64,000 bases of DNA, taken from contig NBAZ01000005.1 in assembly GCA_002794735.1 (NCBI GenBank), positions 558,001 through 622,000 of the forward strand, given 5' to 3'. Source of the stretch: Pyrrhoderma lamaoense (lineage: Eukaryota; Basidiomycota; Agaricomycetes; Hymenochaetales; Hymenochaetaceae). Positions 27,216 through 38,705 of the stretch are shown here, piece after piece. The notes under the pieces were generated by a model that ran no database searches, was not told where the DNA came from, and saw only the letters and a list, made by a program, of their open reading frames with translations. Numbering within the stretch: position 1 is the first letter of the stretch; every line of letters begins with the position of its first letter. The translations under genes were made by a program, and so were the position numbers.

Positions 27216-30200
27216 ATGGCTACAAGGGCTAACTCAGTTCCACACCCAACCCTCGTTAAGGTGAGAATATTATCGGTATTCTTATTGGCTAAGCCATACT
27301 TACCCCTTATAATTTTGACTTGGATTACAATTTATGCAGGTTGATCCATTCACGTCAGTTATAACTCCCTTCTTTTCTTCTATCGACAAGTTAAACTTAG
27401 AGTCTTGAATAACTGACATAATTTATCACATCGTAGTCCGGCTGACCAACAGAAGGTAAGAGATTTCAAGAAAGGGAACGAGGGATCATAGATACCAACT
27501 TAACTACTTTCCCATCAATCCCTTTCTTCTTCTTCCCCCCCCCTTCGATTGTCTTATCCTATTAAATAATACAAATAGGGGATACACAACCGTTGGCAGT
27601 AAGTTGCCCGCAACTTAGCTCAAAGTCCCTTATTGAACACATGTGGAACTAACAATATTACCTTTACCACGGCTCTGGATAACTGAACATTGACAGCCCT
27701 GATATTCCACCCGTGGCTACAGTGAAACCCGGTGATGTAAGCATCAATCTGTACAACTCCTACATCTGAAAAATACGCAAATACTGATACTAATTTCGTA
27801 ACTTTCTCGGGATAATTATAGGTCTTCAAGATTGAATGTGTCGGTATGCATCAGAAGCCTATCACCTAAGAGGCGGTAAAGAGGGGGTCCTTCTCAGCCC
27901 CTTCCTCTAAATCTGGAATTTTATAGATTGGACAGGGCTCAGATTGGAAACAACGATTGTGAGTAGGCTGGGTTATCATCAATTCAAGGCCGAGAGGAAA
28001 CCGACAAACTTAAAAATATGTGGAATACTAATGATATTATAACGTACAAAATCCAGGTAGTGATGACATCAAGAATGTGGACCTAACAAAAATCCATAAT
28101 CTTAGTGGGCCTATTGCTGTTGAAGGAGCAGAACCGGGTGATTGTCTAGTCGTTGATATACTTGATGGTAAATATTAAGGACCGCCTTAATGCTCTGAGA
28201 GGGCATGGTCCCTAGGAATTGAAAGACAAAGGTCTAATCACCATTTTATTATAACATATAGTGACGCCATTTGAACAGATGCCCTGGGGATATACGGTGA
28301 ATATTCTCCTCTGAATTTATATAACATGCTCCTTTAATAGACTCTATGCCTCGCCCGTAGGGTATATTTGAGCTACAGAATGGAGGCGGTCTTTTCGGTG
28401 CGCAGATATTTCACGCGCCTATCACTAGCTATGGATATAATATTTATTTATATATTTATTGCTTGGTTAAACAGCTCGGGAATTTGATAGTAAAGCTTGT
28501 AAAGCGATCTGGGACTTCAAAGGTAAGCTTTTGTCTATACTCGCATCCGAAACCGAAGATGAAAACACGTAAACGTCTGATAAACTAACAAACTAATCTC
28601 TAAAAACAGGGATCTATGCAACGACCAGGCACATTCCTGGAGTCCGTTTCGCAGGTGTTTCTCATCCTGGATTAATGTAGGTACAATGATCCCAGTGAAA
28701 CTCAGCTCCTATATATCTTCTAGGGCTCTCAAGTTGATTCTGTTCTGAATATCTAGCGGGACCGCCCCATCTGCTGATTTGCTTTCTGCTTGGAACAAAC
28801 GAGAAGGTGAACTCATAGCCGCCCATGCGAACTCCGTCCCACCCGTAGCCTTCCCTCCGGAACCGATTGGAACATACGTTGGTCAAGATATTCCTAAAGA
28901 AGTCTTGGAGAAGATAGCGAAGGAAGGTGCAAGAACTGTTCCTGGGCGTGAGCACGGAGGAAATTGTGATGTACGTCCTTGTTTAAGTGCATACATATAT
29001 GCAACTTCCTTGCATCTTCAGAACTGAGATTTACTAACTTTAAGGACACATGTAGATAAAGAATTGTCAAGGTACTGTATCTCAGGACGGCCATATATAA
29101 CAAGTGGCGAAAATGACATAAATTGTTGCATTTTGAAGGGGATCACGTTGTTATTTCCCTGTTTTCGTGAAGGGGGCTAATCTCTCAGTCGGAGATCTAC
29201 ATTTCTCACAAGGAGATGTAAGTGATTTCCTAGACGCACACGTAAATCAGGGAGGTTCACAATCTGAAAACAATGTAACATACAATATTAAAATAGGGAG
29301 AGGTAACATATCAACTGCATTTTGTCAGCTAGATGTGGGAATAATAGATTATTGCTTTAGCTCTCTTTTTGCGGTGCTATTGAAATGGTGTGTTGATATC
29401 TTAGAGCAACTCTAGAATAAAAGTTTTATCTACTCATGATCATTATTATTTTAGGCCGGTATCATCACTTTTAGTACAAGTATCATCAAGGGTGGTGTTG
29501 AAAAATTTGCACTGAAACAACCGATCTTTCTCGTGAGCTCATATATTCTCATGTCTATTCTAGTCTTAGTCCCAGATATACTTAACCGCATGTCCATAAT
29601 TTAGCCCTCCCCCATTGATCCTTTATACTCAGCAAAGGTATGAGAACCTAACAAACCCTTCTTAGTTACCCCTTCTAAACTTTCACGTAGCTTGTGTTCG
29701 AGGGAATTTCTGTCGATTACCGTAAGTACGACAGTTCGTTCATCTCCCAAACAATCCTCGTAAACAATTTATTTGGTTCAGACGGGGATGGGAAACAATA
29801 CAACATGGATGCGTTAGTTTAATCTTTTGAAGTTTAGAGATCATGACCCCTCATCCCGTCACAAATCTTAGGACGGTAGCCTACAAGCAAGCTGCTCTGA
29901 ATTGTATTGCTTATCTTATGAAGGTGTGTACCCATCTCAATTATAGTAACTAACAGTATAGGTTCTGAATTTATAAATGCGATAGATTGGTTATAGTAAG
30001 CCAAGGTCCATGTAGCTGTGCAAATAGTGTGTCTAACATGTTTCATAATCTAATTGTTGTAGCTCGCGAGCAGGCCTGTGAGTTTTACACATTAAAGATA
30101 TAATAAATCATGGATCTGATACTCGGCCATTATTTGTGAAGACCTTTTGTTGTCAGCAGCACCGGTGGAAAGTCACGTAGGTGCAGTGGTCGATTCTCCG

Positions 30201-30379
30201 AATGCATGCGTGACTCTAGCCTTGCCGCTTGGAATATTCGATCATGTCAGTATCACTGGTTGTATGTTGTTGATAGTCCGGTTACTAATAATATCTGATA
30301 GGATATATTACCGAGGGACGAGGGGCTTCAGAAGAAAGACTTCGGTCAATGCGCTATAAGGAGCGATGGAGTTATCTAG
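27216..30379 (+). CDS. Formamidase (FmdA/AmdA family)
   Basis: Cytosolic amidase hydrolysing formamide to formate and ammonia (nitrogen scavenging). The gene is broken by many short introns, so no single open frame is long, but the joined exons follow the family closely: MATRANSVPHPTLVKVDP, HNRWHPDIPPVATVKPGD, NVDLTKIHNLSGPIAVEGAE, EQMPWGYTGIFELQNGGG, ATTRHIPGVRFAGVSHPG, REHGGNCDIKNCQGSRCYFP, GANLSVGDLHFSQGD, CGAIEM, ITFSTSIIKGGVEKFALKQP, then SAAPVESHVGAVVDSPNAC and LPLGIFDHDILPRDEG. The metal-site block EHGGNCD is split by an intron right after the Asp. The end at 30379 follows a final exon beginning ATATTACCG at about 30304. I count more than twelve exons; no frame break had to be assumed. 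Substrate could also be a related short amide. Confidence 0.88.
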
Positions 30380-30526
30380 GTCATAATGGTATTCTGGATA
30401 AGAGGTGGCACCAGAAACATCGGGCCTTTTACTCTGGAAAAGTAAAAAGGCGTACGACTGTATTGAAGATGTATAAGTATTCATGATGATGTAGTTGGCG
30501 CTTGCTTTCACTGGTAATTGTATGTT

Positions 30527-32033
30527 TCATGGATGATGAGTGGAGGGAACATTCTTGCTATTAGTACAAAAAGACAACAAGGGGGCTACAAACAACAAAC
30601 AAAAACTCTTAAGACACAAAGTAGCTTCACTGTATAAATTGCCTTCTACACTGATACCTCCCGAAGCACCAGAAAGTACAGAGTCAGGAGCAGTTATATT
30701 GAGTGTTGTTGCGCCTTTCCACTATAAAAAACATTAGTGATAACAAGATAGGAATCACGAATAAACATTACCTGATAGATATATGGGTTTGCTCCAGCAA
30801 CATAGCTAATGACTGCCTTCACAACAGCTGGAATCTCTGCGAGTACATCTACCTTTCTAACGAGTGCTTTTGGTTCGGTAGGTGTACCAACATCAAGCTT
30901 TAGAGACGCTGACACTTGGCCAGAGGCGTCGCTTAAGATCGATGGTGCTTCCCAGACAAATCCAATCTCTTTTGGTTGAGGGTGGGTCGTTTCGGGGTCG
31001 ACCTTTGGATTGTAATGGATCGCACGAGATTTAATCTTAGCATCATCAGCTTGTTTCTCTCCAGGTAAAGTTGTCTCTGCTGTGACGCAAGCAAGTTTGC
31101 CTCCAATTACGAGTGATCCAAAATTGACTTTAACGCCACCAGATCCAGAGCCTTTACTCCATAAGCATCGGGAGTAGTAAGTTCCATCTGGATCGCTGAG
31201 ATACCACCGTGTTCATCACTTTGGAAATTGGCAAAGTTCCAGCGGGTTGCAATGAGGTTGGGACGCATACCCATGATCGCATGGATATAGATACCCGGAC
31301 CACTTGCCTCAATTGCTTTCCCTTGTAGATTATATGCCCACTGGATTGGGTACGTGGCCAGAATGAATGAAAGACAAATCCGTCTGGTTTTTCTATATCA
31401 ACGCCATAGTAAGAAAACCCCCCTTTGGGCCCTTTCCAATCTTCCAGCCATGAGCAGAAGCAGGACGAGATATGTCAATTGTAACTTGAACATCTTCAGA
31501 GACTTGTGCGACGATTGTGAATAATTCCGGGTAATCTGAGTCCGGCTTTGACTTGTATGTGACAGAAAATTGGTCCGCTTTGCATGAGCGCTTGTCGTAT
31601 CCTGGAGCTGGCGCAACAAAATTGGACACGTTCAGAGATCTCCATACTGTTTCCTTTGTGTTGGGTTATATAGTAAGAAGGTAAACTGTACAGTTGGATA
31701 CCAAACGCTGTGAATGAGAACAACACCATTAGCAACTCAAGCTTCACAACCAGGGAAACCCATAAATACCCAATTGACGAATGTATAACCTGGCACATGA
31801 AAACAGAACCGTCTTCTATGAAGTTGTAGTATGTTTGTGTTTCAGTCACAAACCCTCCTGCGCACATCCATTCTATATCCTTGGGCTCAAGCTCTCCTAT
31901 AAGCTCGCTCTCCGGGTAACGCGAAGTTACGGGATGAAAAGTAGGCGCATTTGGATCGGTATTTCCAGAACTATGCTATGATAAGAAAAGGATTAGAATG
32001 TGAAGCGTGTCGCTCACCCCAAAGCCAAGACAT
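30527..32033 (-). CDS. SVF1: Svf1-family ceramide-binding/survival factor, frame-broken
   Basis: Svf1 is a lipocalin-like protein implicated in ceramide transfer from ER to Golgi and in survival under oxidative stress. The start MSWLWG at 32033 is followed by an intron and by MCAGGFVTETQTYYNFIEDG, WRSLNVSNFVAPAPGYDKRS, ITRPASAHGW-like and KIGKGPKGGF blocks, SFWPRTQSSGHIIYKGKA, HAIMGMRPNLIATRWNFANF, ISAIQMELTTPDAYG, VNFGSLVIGGKLACVTAET, KVDVLAEIPAVVKAVISYVA and GANPYIYQ. These cover the family end to end. At least three single-base losses break the frame: at C6 31418-31423, near 31316 and near 31151 (plus-strand positions). A fourth is likely at the first exon junction. The last exon runs past the usual end (YSEATLCLK) for about 27 residues. 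Either the consensus is wrong here or this is a decaying gene. Confidence 0.83.
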
Positions 32034-32652
32034 GATACTAGTATGATTGAGTGTTGCTGTTCGAAAGCATAGACACTTGGCTTACACGCTGTATTCGCCA
32101 GTGATCCACGATCTAATTCTAATTACGGGTGGTTACTAATTTAAGAATTTAAGCATTAATAAGTAGTAATCGTTATCAAATAGATTATATAAACAACAAC
32201 ACAAAGTGTACATAATTATTATAACAGAAATTCACCTTTTGCTTAAGCTAGACACGTATTTAGTGTGCTCAAAGCCTTTTACTTCTCTTCTTTATCTCTG
32301 TGCTCGCGCCATTTTCAGTAATCGGTGGATCCTACACTCAATTAGATTTGATAATCATATTACAACTTACAAGTACGGGAAAGTAATCACGTATAGTACA
32401 CATACAAATAAAGAAAATGATCTCCATCGTTAGATATACGTGACATAACACGATTCAGTCTGCTTAGAGGATGATTCTTGAAGTTAAAGTACATACCTTC
32501 TTCTTCAAATTCTTCTCTTAAAGAAGACATAACCCATGGTGGAAGGTTCCGAGCAACAAGCCAAGAGAACGATAACCGTTACATGTACTCATTTTGATTA
32601 CTGACTCAAGAGACGATGAGAATAATAGCGAGATAGATTACCCGGGTCAAGT
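32034..32652. other. Intergenic spacer
   Basis: AT-rich. It includes the SVF1 promoter on its left side and the 3' flank of the next minus-strand gene. No coding or RNA feature is supported. Confidence 0.4.
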
Positions 32653-33914
32653 TCAACTGAGATTAGTATATTGAATATCGCTATAATCTTTAATTATCCA
32701 AAAGGTCCCGTATGATAGTATAATCCTCGGGGCCCTGGCTGTAATTGGACCAGTTCTGATAGCCCATGATACATCTTCGTCAGGATTTAAGCCATCTTGC
32801 GATACGAAAGAGTCACATTATTTTCTCTATCCTCAGTCAAACGGAAATATAATTTCTTTTCTCCCAGAAGACGCATAATAATTGACCTTTCGTGAGAGGA
32901 CATTTGTGAAGGATTTTTATACCTAATTTCAGGAGGCCAGCCGACTAAAGAGACACCATAAGTAGCCAAGTTTTCAGGTTTTGACCACTTCATTTCAGCA
33001 TTACGAATACCGCTGACATTTCTGAAGGAGAGAATAATCAGATCAGACTTGAGCTATATACGATACATACATGCCTAAGTCTGGATCGCATTTCGGTATA
33101 AAGTAGATTCTTCAGGACAGTAGATGGAGCTGAAGCGATGAACGAGAGTTAGAGCGCTGTATGGCTGCCATCGAGTCTGGCATAGGTATAATGGAGTTGT
33201 TGTTCGACATGCTTTTGCAATACTCCTTGAAATTTCGGACACCGGATGCGCCACCATTTCTCATTCCACTCCAAAACTCACGACCGAATTCCGTCCCTCC
33301 AAGGAATGCTTCATTTGTTTCGTCCTCAGGATCAACCACAAGTACAAACGAGTGCTGGCCGGTGGCTCCGCATATTGACTCCAGAGTACTTGATACGTTC
33401 GACAGTATATTATTCACGTTTTCTTTAGCTATAATCGCTAAACAAATAACTATCAACAAAAATAAAATACCGCTTACCTGAGAAATCAATATTCGGTACA
33501 CTATTCTGCTGTCTTTCAAAATCGAATAAGAATTTACTATTCCACCTAGCCATATTGAGTCTCAGCTATGCCATCAGGTCCATCTATAAGAAGAGATAAT
33601 ATATCCAAAAAAAACTCGGTACTTGATCATACTTGTAGGAAGTCCCGTCCTTCTCTTTCTGCAAAATCCCGAAGGTCATTAAGAGACCTTTCTAGAAAGA
33701 GTCCCCACCTCTCGAGGAACAATGCCTCTTGATCATGGCTCACGACATGAGAGCTGTCAAAAAAGAAATCAGAGGTAGACATCTTCGTATAGTTGAGCTC
33801 TTTGTGGTTGTGGTTGGAAGGCAAATCATAACTGCCGATCACGGCTGTTCTCATATGATCATCTGGTTTCCTAAGCGGGACTTCGAAATTCAACCAGAGA
33901 TTCACCTCTGGCAT
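32653..33914 (-). CDS. Uncharacterised protein with VGWPPEI motif
   Basis: No function is known to me. The layout resembles a family of uncharacterised proteins that I recall being common in mushroom-forming fungi: an N-terminal helical part (WGLFLERSLNDLRDFAEREG), a middle part beginning NVNNILSNVSSTLESICGAT and including FVLVVDPEDETNEAFLGGTE, and a C-terminal block YGVSLVGWPPEIRYKNPSQM followed by a leucine/arginine helix and VSWAIRTGPITARAPR. At least three introns are inferred. Two single missing bases (CC 33550-33551 and AAA 32807-32809) are needed. The start codon lies only 11 bp from the divergent ACL4 start. Confidence 0.6.
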
Positions 33915-33925
33915 ACATCCAGCTA

Positions 33926-35282
33926 ATGGGTCGAACTCGAGTCAAAAACAAGAAAGTCTCCTCTTCTTCAGCATTCGATAAGGAGGAACACTCGATTGAT
34001 GCCTTATTCTCAAAAGCTCGATCACTGATTGTACAATGCAATTACCCACTTGCTCAAAAATTTGCTCAGCGCATCCTTGAGCGTGCACCAAACCACGCTG
34101 ACGCTAAGGAACTCCTAGGTGTTACACAACTTGAGCTTGGAGAACTAGAAGAGGCCACACAGGTGAGTCTGAAGATTACAATGTGGTATCCATTAATAGC
34201 TTTCTAATTGAACAGAACGTTTAACAGACATTTCAATCATTATTACCCCCTAATGCTGACTCACCAAATCCCCCTCCTCCATCAGCTCATTTATATCTTG
34301 CCCAACTTAGCGAAAACGATCCACATTTAGCACTACAGCACTACGAAGCTGCAGTCGAAATTCTACACGGGCAATTAAAAGGCAAAGAACGAGCTACCGC
34401 TGTGGATGCTGGCGAAACCGAGGTGGATATCCGGAAGAATATAGTCCGCGTGCTTGTTGCGATGGTCGAAGTATGGATGGCACCGACGTATGATCTATGG
34501 TAAGTTACTGGTCTCCATTTGTCTCTTGTAAGGTATCACTTAGTCATTCGATATGGCATAGTTTTGACCCCAAAGCCGAAGAGACATGCGAAGCTTTACT
34601 AAAAACAGCCTTTGATACCGAACCAGATAACATCGAAGCCTTAATATCACTTTCTTCATTCCGTCTTTCACAGCAGAGAACAGATGAAGCCAGAGAAGCC
34701 GCAATGAAGGCATGGTTCTCGTGGAAAGATATAATAGATGAAGGTTTGATATTTTTTTGTTTACGAAGTATTTCTATCTTTGATCGATATTCTTGATACT
34801 AGAGGACCCTAGTATACCCCCAATAGCAACACGCATAGAACTTGTGAAGCGATTTATCGAGTTATCGGAGTACTCTCCTGCTCTTCTTGTCTTACAAACC
34901 ATCATGGCGTCTGATGACCAAGAAGTCGAGGCGTGGTACCTAGAAGGATGGTGTTTCTACTTGATGGCTGAGAAGGCCAAAAATGAAAACATAAAAATCG
35001 AGGATCTTTCTTGGGAAGAATTAGCGAAAGATGCAAGGGATTGTTTAGAAACTTGCAAAGCGGTATGTACAGTCTTTTGTGGTGTGTTCTTCAACTAATA
35101 CCAATGTTGGGTAGTTACATATTAGCTCACAACATCCAGATACTAATCTACTGGAGCATACGATGGAGCTGATTGGACTACTAGATAGTCTGGGTATAAA
35201 ATTTTCCGATGAGCAAAGTATTGATAACGTTGAGGAATGGGAGGATGTTGACGATTCTGACGACGATATGGAGATGTCTTGA
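33926..35282 (+). CDS. ACL4: Acl4-type TPR chaperone of ribosomal protein uL4
   Basis: TPR-repeat protein resembling Acl4, the dedicated chaperone that binds nascent uL4 (Rpl4) and carries it to the pre-60S particle. A basic N-terminus (MGRTRVKNKKVSSS) precedes TPR-like helices (CNYPLAQKFAQRILERAPNHADAKELLG), then SAHLYLAQLSENDPHLALQHY, a typical FDPKAEETCEALLKTAF block, EPDNIEALISLSSFRLSQQR and AWYLEGWCFYLMAEK. It ends in an acidic tail (NVEEWEDVDDSDDDMEMS), as in the yeast protein. Five exons with introns of about 50-75 nt are read. Other TPR adaptors are possible, but the combination of the basic start, the double-Glu FDP block and the acidic tail favours Acl4. Confidence 0.8.
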
Positions 35283-35501
35283 AATAGGATATACTATCTT
35301 AGTTACTAATCAATGTGGAGGGTTTCAGAACTAAGACGGTTAGTATCTCGCATAATGATCAGCTATTCACTAATACAACATACAACAATAACTCGAAGAC
35401 ACAGTAGAGAGCAGGATTTAGACCAATTCAAGAAAAGGGTGAAAATGGAAAAATATTTGAAGACAAGATATCAAAACATCCGGACAACTTCAGAGATCTA
35501 G

Positions 35502-36596
35502 CTACCAACTTTGTGGGGGCCAATCTGGCAAGCTTTGAACTGCAGCATTAAGAGATTCCCTGACACGATTTTTACTTGCAAGATCTGAAGATTGGCGGTA
35601 ACCATCTAGTACTTCTTGCATCTGTATACTTGACGCCGTGACAGAATCTAGCGTCAAATTGAAAAGCGCGTTAGAAAACAAAACAAGTTTTAAGGAGCCC
35701 AGCTTTTTCAATGCATCACATATCACCTACCAACATTATGCTCAGCTTGCCTTATCATCTGAGGTAGATGAATGAGATTTTAATGGTCAACCATTATGGC
35801 CTTGATAATGTGTGCTTACACCCTGTAGCCTTTGGCTCTCAGCCGCTCCTAGATAATAACCGCCTTGTTGTATCCTTTGGACAATTTTTGATTTATGACT
35901 TTCCCAAGCGACCCGTAATTCCCCAAATGTACTAAGTGCCTGTTTCCAGCTCACATTATCCCAGATTTCAAGCTCTTGCTTATGTGTGCGGATATACTCT
36001 CTCGGATGCAAATTGCCGTTGGGCCCTCGGCCTGTTGTGGAGGTTATCTGTGATTGAGATTGAGACTGCGATTGAGACTGTGGCTGCGACTGAGACAAAG
36101 GATCGAATTCCGATATATTAGGTTGCTGTGGTATATGAGATTGAATCTGTTGGGAACCGTAGGTTTGATATCCCTGAGCATTATACTGTGATGTTGCATA
36201 TCCTGTGTACTGCGGCTGCTGCATGGGATATTGCTGTCCAAATCCATTCCCTTGATACGGTAGACCAGTGATTGTAGGGCTGAGCGCACCCGGAGTACCA
36301 TAACCTGAGCCACCTCCATATTGGCCTAGTTGTCCTTGAGGTTGCTGCCATGTACCAAAACTCTGTTGCACCTGCGGTTGGGTATAAGGTACCTGCATTT
36401 GTTGTACTTGTTGTGGATTATAGCTTGTTTGCTGACTATAGCCCTGATTATATCCATAGCCTGAAGGTGACGCATAGCCATTATTAGCGCCTGATGAAGA
36501 ATATTCAAGAGTGCTTATGTCTGGATATCGAGACCTTGTGGATGAAATCGTTGGATCATCGACAAATGGATTATTAGAGTATTGCGCGTTATACAT
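35502..36596 (-). CDS. Gln/Ser/Tyr-rich protein with conserved C-terminal helical region
   Basis: No named family is recognised. The start MYNAQYSNNPFVDDP (36596) was chosen over an in-frame ATG at 36638 because the preceding residues look like untranslated leader. About 190 residues of Gln, Tyr, Gly and Ser follow, prion-like in composition, with a run of Ser-Gln repeats near 36050-36095. Then comes a folded-looking part: PREYIRTHKQELEIWDNVSWKQALSTFGELRVAWES. After an intron a second exon (ending at 35502) gives LTLDSVTASSIQMQEVLDGY, LASKNRVRESLNAAVQSLPDWPPQSW. The two helical blocks look conserved and may mediate protein binding; the rest is low complexity. Confidence 0.65.
36043..36100. 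repeat. Hexanucleotide repeat coding Ser-Gln pairs
   Basis: Imperfect tandem units close to CTGWGA on the plus strand, encoding (Ser-Gln)n in the minus-strand gene. Length variation here would change the repeat number by two residues per unit without breaking the frame. Confidence 0.7.
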
Positions 36597-37267
36597 AGTA
36601 ATTTGAGTACCAAGGATTGGAGACAGATAGAAGAACACGAGATTTGCTCGAAATGGATCTAAGCGGAACTAAAGTTGTAAGTTAGCGAGACTACACTGTA
36701 ATACGACTTTGCAAGTGCGCAGTCCATGCATGCATAGCATGGACTCACGTGTTTACTAATTGCCATGTACCTTTAACAATAGTGATCATGTAAGCATAAC
36801 CGCCACATCTTCCTAAAAATGGCTATTTAGATCTTCCTTCAAATACACAAGCATAACGTTGTGTTTGATGCCTGAAACCCTGAAAAGCTAAAATGGGAGC
36901 TAGTTTATCATGACAATAGATAGGCTTTCTACTTTGACAATTTAAGCTACCATCTAGTTGATGGGCCTTCGGTTTCTTCATCTTCATGAGGTTATCAACC
37001 GGATAATTTCGGATTTTGCCTGAAGACGGAAACCGGGTCAACAAGGACTGACTTCGCTAACTCTAAGAAGTGGGTCGATTCAAATCTTCCGATATTGGAG
37101 CTTCTCGTTTTATCTTGTATTTTAAAATGGATATTGGAATCTCTCATGATTTTACGTCTCCTGGCTGAGTAGAAAAGGCCTTCTCTCTTCCGCTATAATC
37201 TTCATTCTCCACCTTCCAGGTTTCGGTTTCTCTGAGGGTTTTAAGAGATATTCGGAGGTTCTTGACA
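36597..37267. promoter_or_regulatory. Divergent promoter region with 9-bp inverted repeat and E-box
   Basis: Spacer between the Gln-rich gene (-) and ERG25 (+). It contains a perfect 9-bp inverted repeat, AGTCCATGC (36721-36729) and GCATGGACT (36737-36745), followed at once by the palindrome CACGTG (36746-36751). This arrangement suggests a composite factor-binding site, about 150 bp from the Gln-rich gene start and about 520 bp from ERG25. Confidence 0.45.
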
Positions 37268-38393
37268 ATGAACAGCACGGCCTTACACACGGGGACGAAA
37301 TACCTTTACGAAAACGTGGATTTTACTTCACTTTCATGGATCGAGCTCAAGTGGGCTCAATGGTATCTCTTATTTGATGACCCTGCTATTGCAACAGGGC
37401 TACTGTCCTTTATGTTACATGAAATTGTATACTTTGGACGTTGTATTCCTTGGATTATCATAGACGCTATTCCTTACTTCCGACGATGGAAGCTACAGCC
37501 AAACAAGGTACCCACTGCACTTGATGAATGGGAATGCATCAAATTGGTCTTATTTTCACATTTTACTATTGAACTACCTCAAGTGTGTTATTCGTCTTTT
37601 TAACACTTATATAGCAATATCTCAACAACTGATGAATAACTACCTCTTCCGTATCTAGATTTGGTTTTTCCACCCTATTGCAGAATACTTTGGCCTGGCT
37701 ACATGGCAAGTTCCATTCCCCCATTGGCGCACGATTTTCGGACAAGTAGCACTTTTCTTCATCCTCGAAGACTTCTTTCATTACTGCGCGCATCAGACAA
37801 TGCACTATGGGCCTCTGTACAGGCACATCCACAAAATTCATCATCGTTATTCTGCACCCTTTGGTCTTGCAGCTGAGTATGCTCACCCAATAGAAATCAT
37901 GGTTTTGGGCATGGGAACCCTTGGAGGACCTCTTTTATACTGTTACTTCACTCAATCTTTACATATCTTCACGGTCTACATCTTTGTGACCCTCCGTCTT
38001 TGCCAAGCTGTCGATTCTCACAGTGGTTATGGTAAGATTCTGGATTTTAGTCCCTAACACATGTGCAAATACTGAAATTACTCTGTTAAATAAGACTTCC
38101 CTTGGTCACTACAACACATTCTTCCCTTTTGGGCTGGAGCTGAGCATCATGACTATCACCATATGGCATTCATGGACAATTTTGCATCATCTTTCCGTTA
38201 CTTGGACTTTATTTTCGGAACAGATGAACGCTTCCGGGCACACAAGGCAAAACTGATGAAGATGAAAGCAGAAGCTGCAGCAAAAGGCGCATCGAGGGAG
38301 GAGCAGGATGCTATTGAAACCAAATTAAATGAAGAGTCGGAGAAGGCTGGATTAGCGGCTGAGGCGATTGCTGAAGCTAAGCGTCCATGGTAA
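37268..38393 (+). CDS. ERG25: C-4 methylsterol oxidase
   Basis: Membrane-bound di-iron oxygenase of the ER that starts removal of the C-4 methyl groups in ergosterol synthesis. Exons 37268-37582, 37659-38031 and 38095-38393 sum to 987 nt, 328 residues. The three histidine boxes are present: HYCAH (HX3H) in exon 2, HKIHH (HX2HH) shortly after, and EHHDYHH in exon 3. The order and spacing match ERG25 rather than other hydroxylases, as do the blocks EDFFHYCAHQTMHYGPLYRH, SAPFGLAAEYAHP and HSGYDFPWSL. Several hydrophobic segments precede and separate the boxes. A Lys/Ala/Glu-rich tail of about 60 residues ends KRPW, longer than in yeast and without a KKxx signal. No frame break is needed. SUR2 follows 312 bp downstream. 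Confidence 0.94.
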
Positions 38394-38584
38394 ATTTCGG
38401 CGGGATACGGCCACAATAGTTTAGTGTATATCATAGACCTTGTTTACTATTCTGTTTCTACTTCTCTTATACGGGCATTATGAAATAATTCAAGTAATAA
38501 TATGTAATATGAATAATTTGATTTTACCGGGTGTAAATATGGAAATGGTACATGAGTGATACGACTTCTTCCCTTGTCCGAGAT

Positions 38585-38590
38585 CACGTG
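38585..38590. promoter_or_regulatory. E-box CACGTG upstream of SUR2
   Basis: The sequence ATCACGTG ends 115 bp before the SUR2 start. This is the core bound by bHLH regulators, including SREBP-type and Cbf1-type factors. Only the site is seen; the factor is not known. Confidence 0.4.
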
Positions 38591-38705
38591 CCGGGTGGAA
38601 TGAATAATTAGACATTTGAAAAGTGCGATCGGGGCCAAAACCGACCTCGGAGGAGACTCTTATTATCACTGCCAGCACCGTGCTCTAGGTCGCAACCAAG
38701 GCATC

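Noticed and set aside
27216..30379. Formamidase as a pseudogene, since no long open frame exists and stops are frequent
   Set aside because: All stops fall in short introns with GT..AG ends; joining exons recovers the whole family sequence in order.
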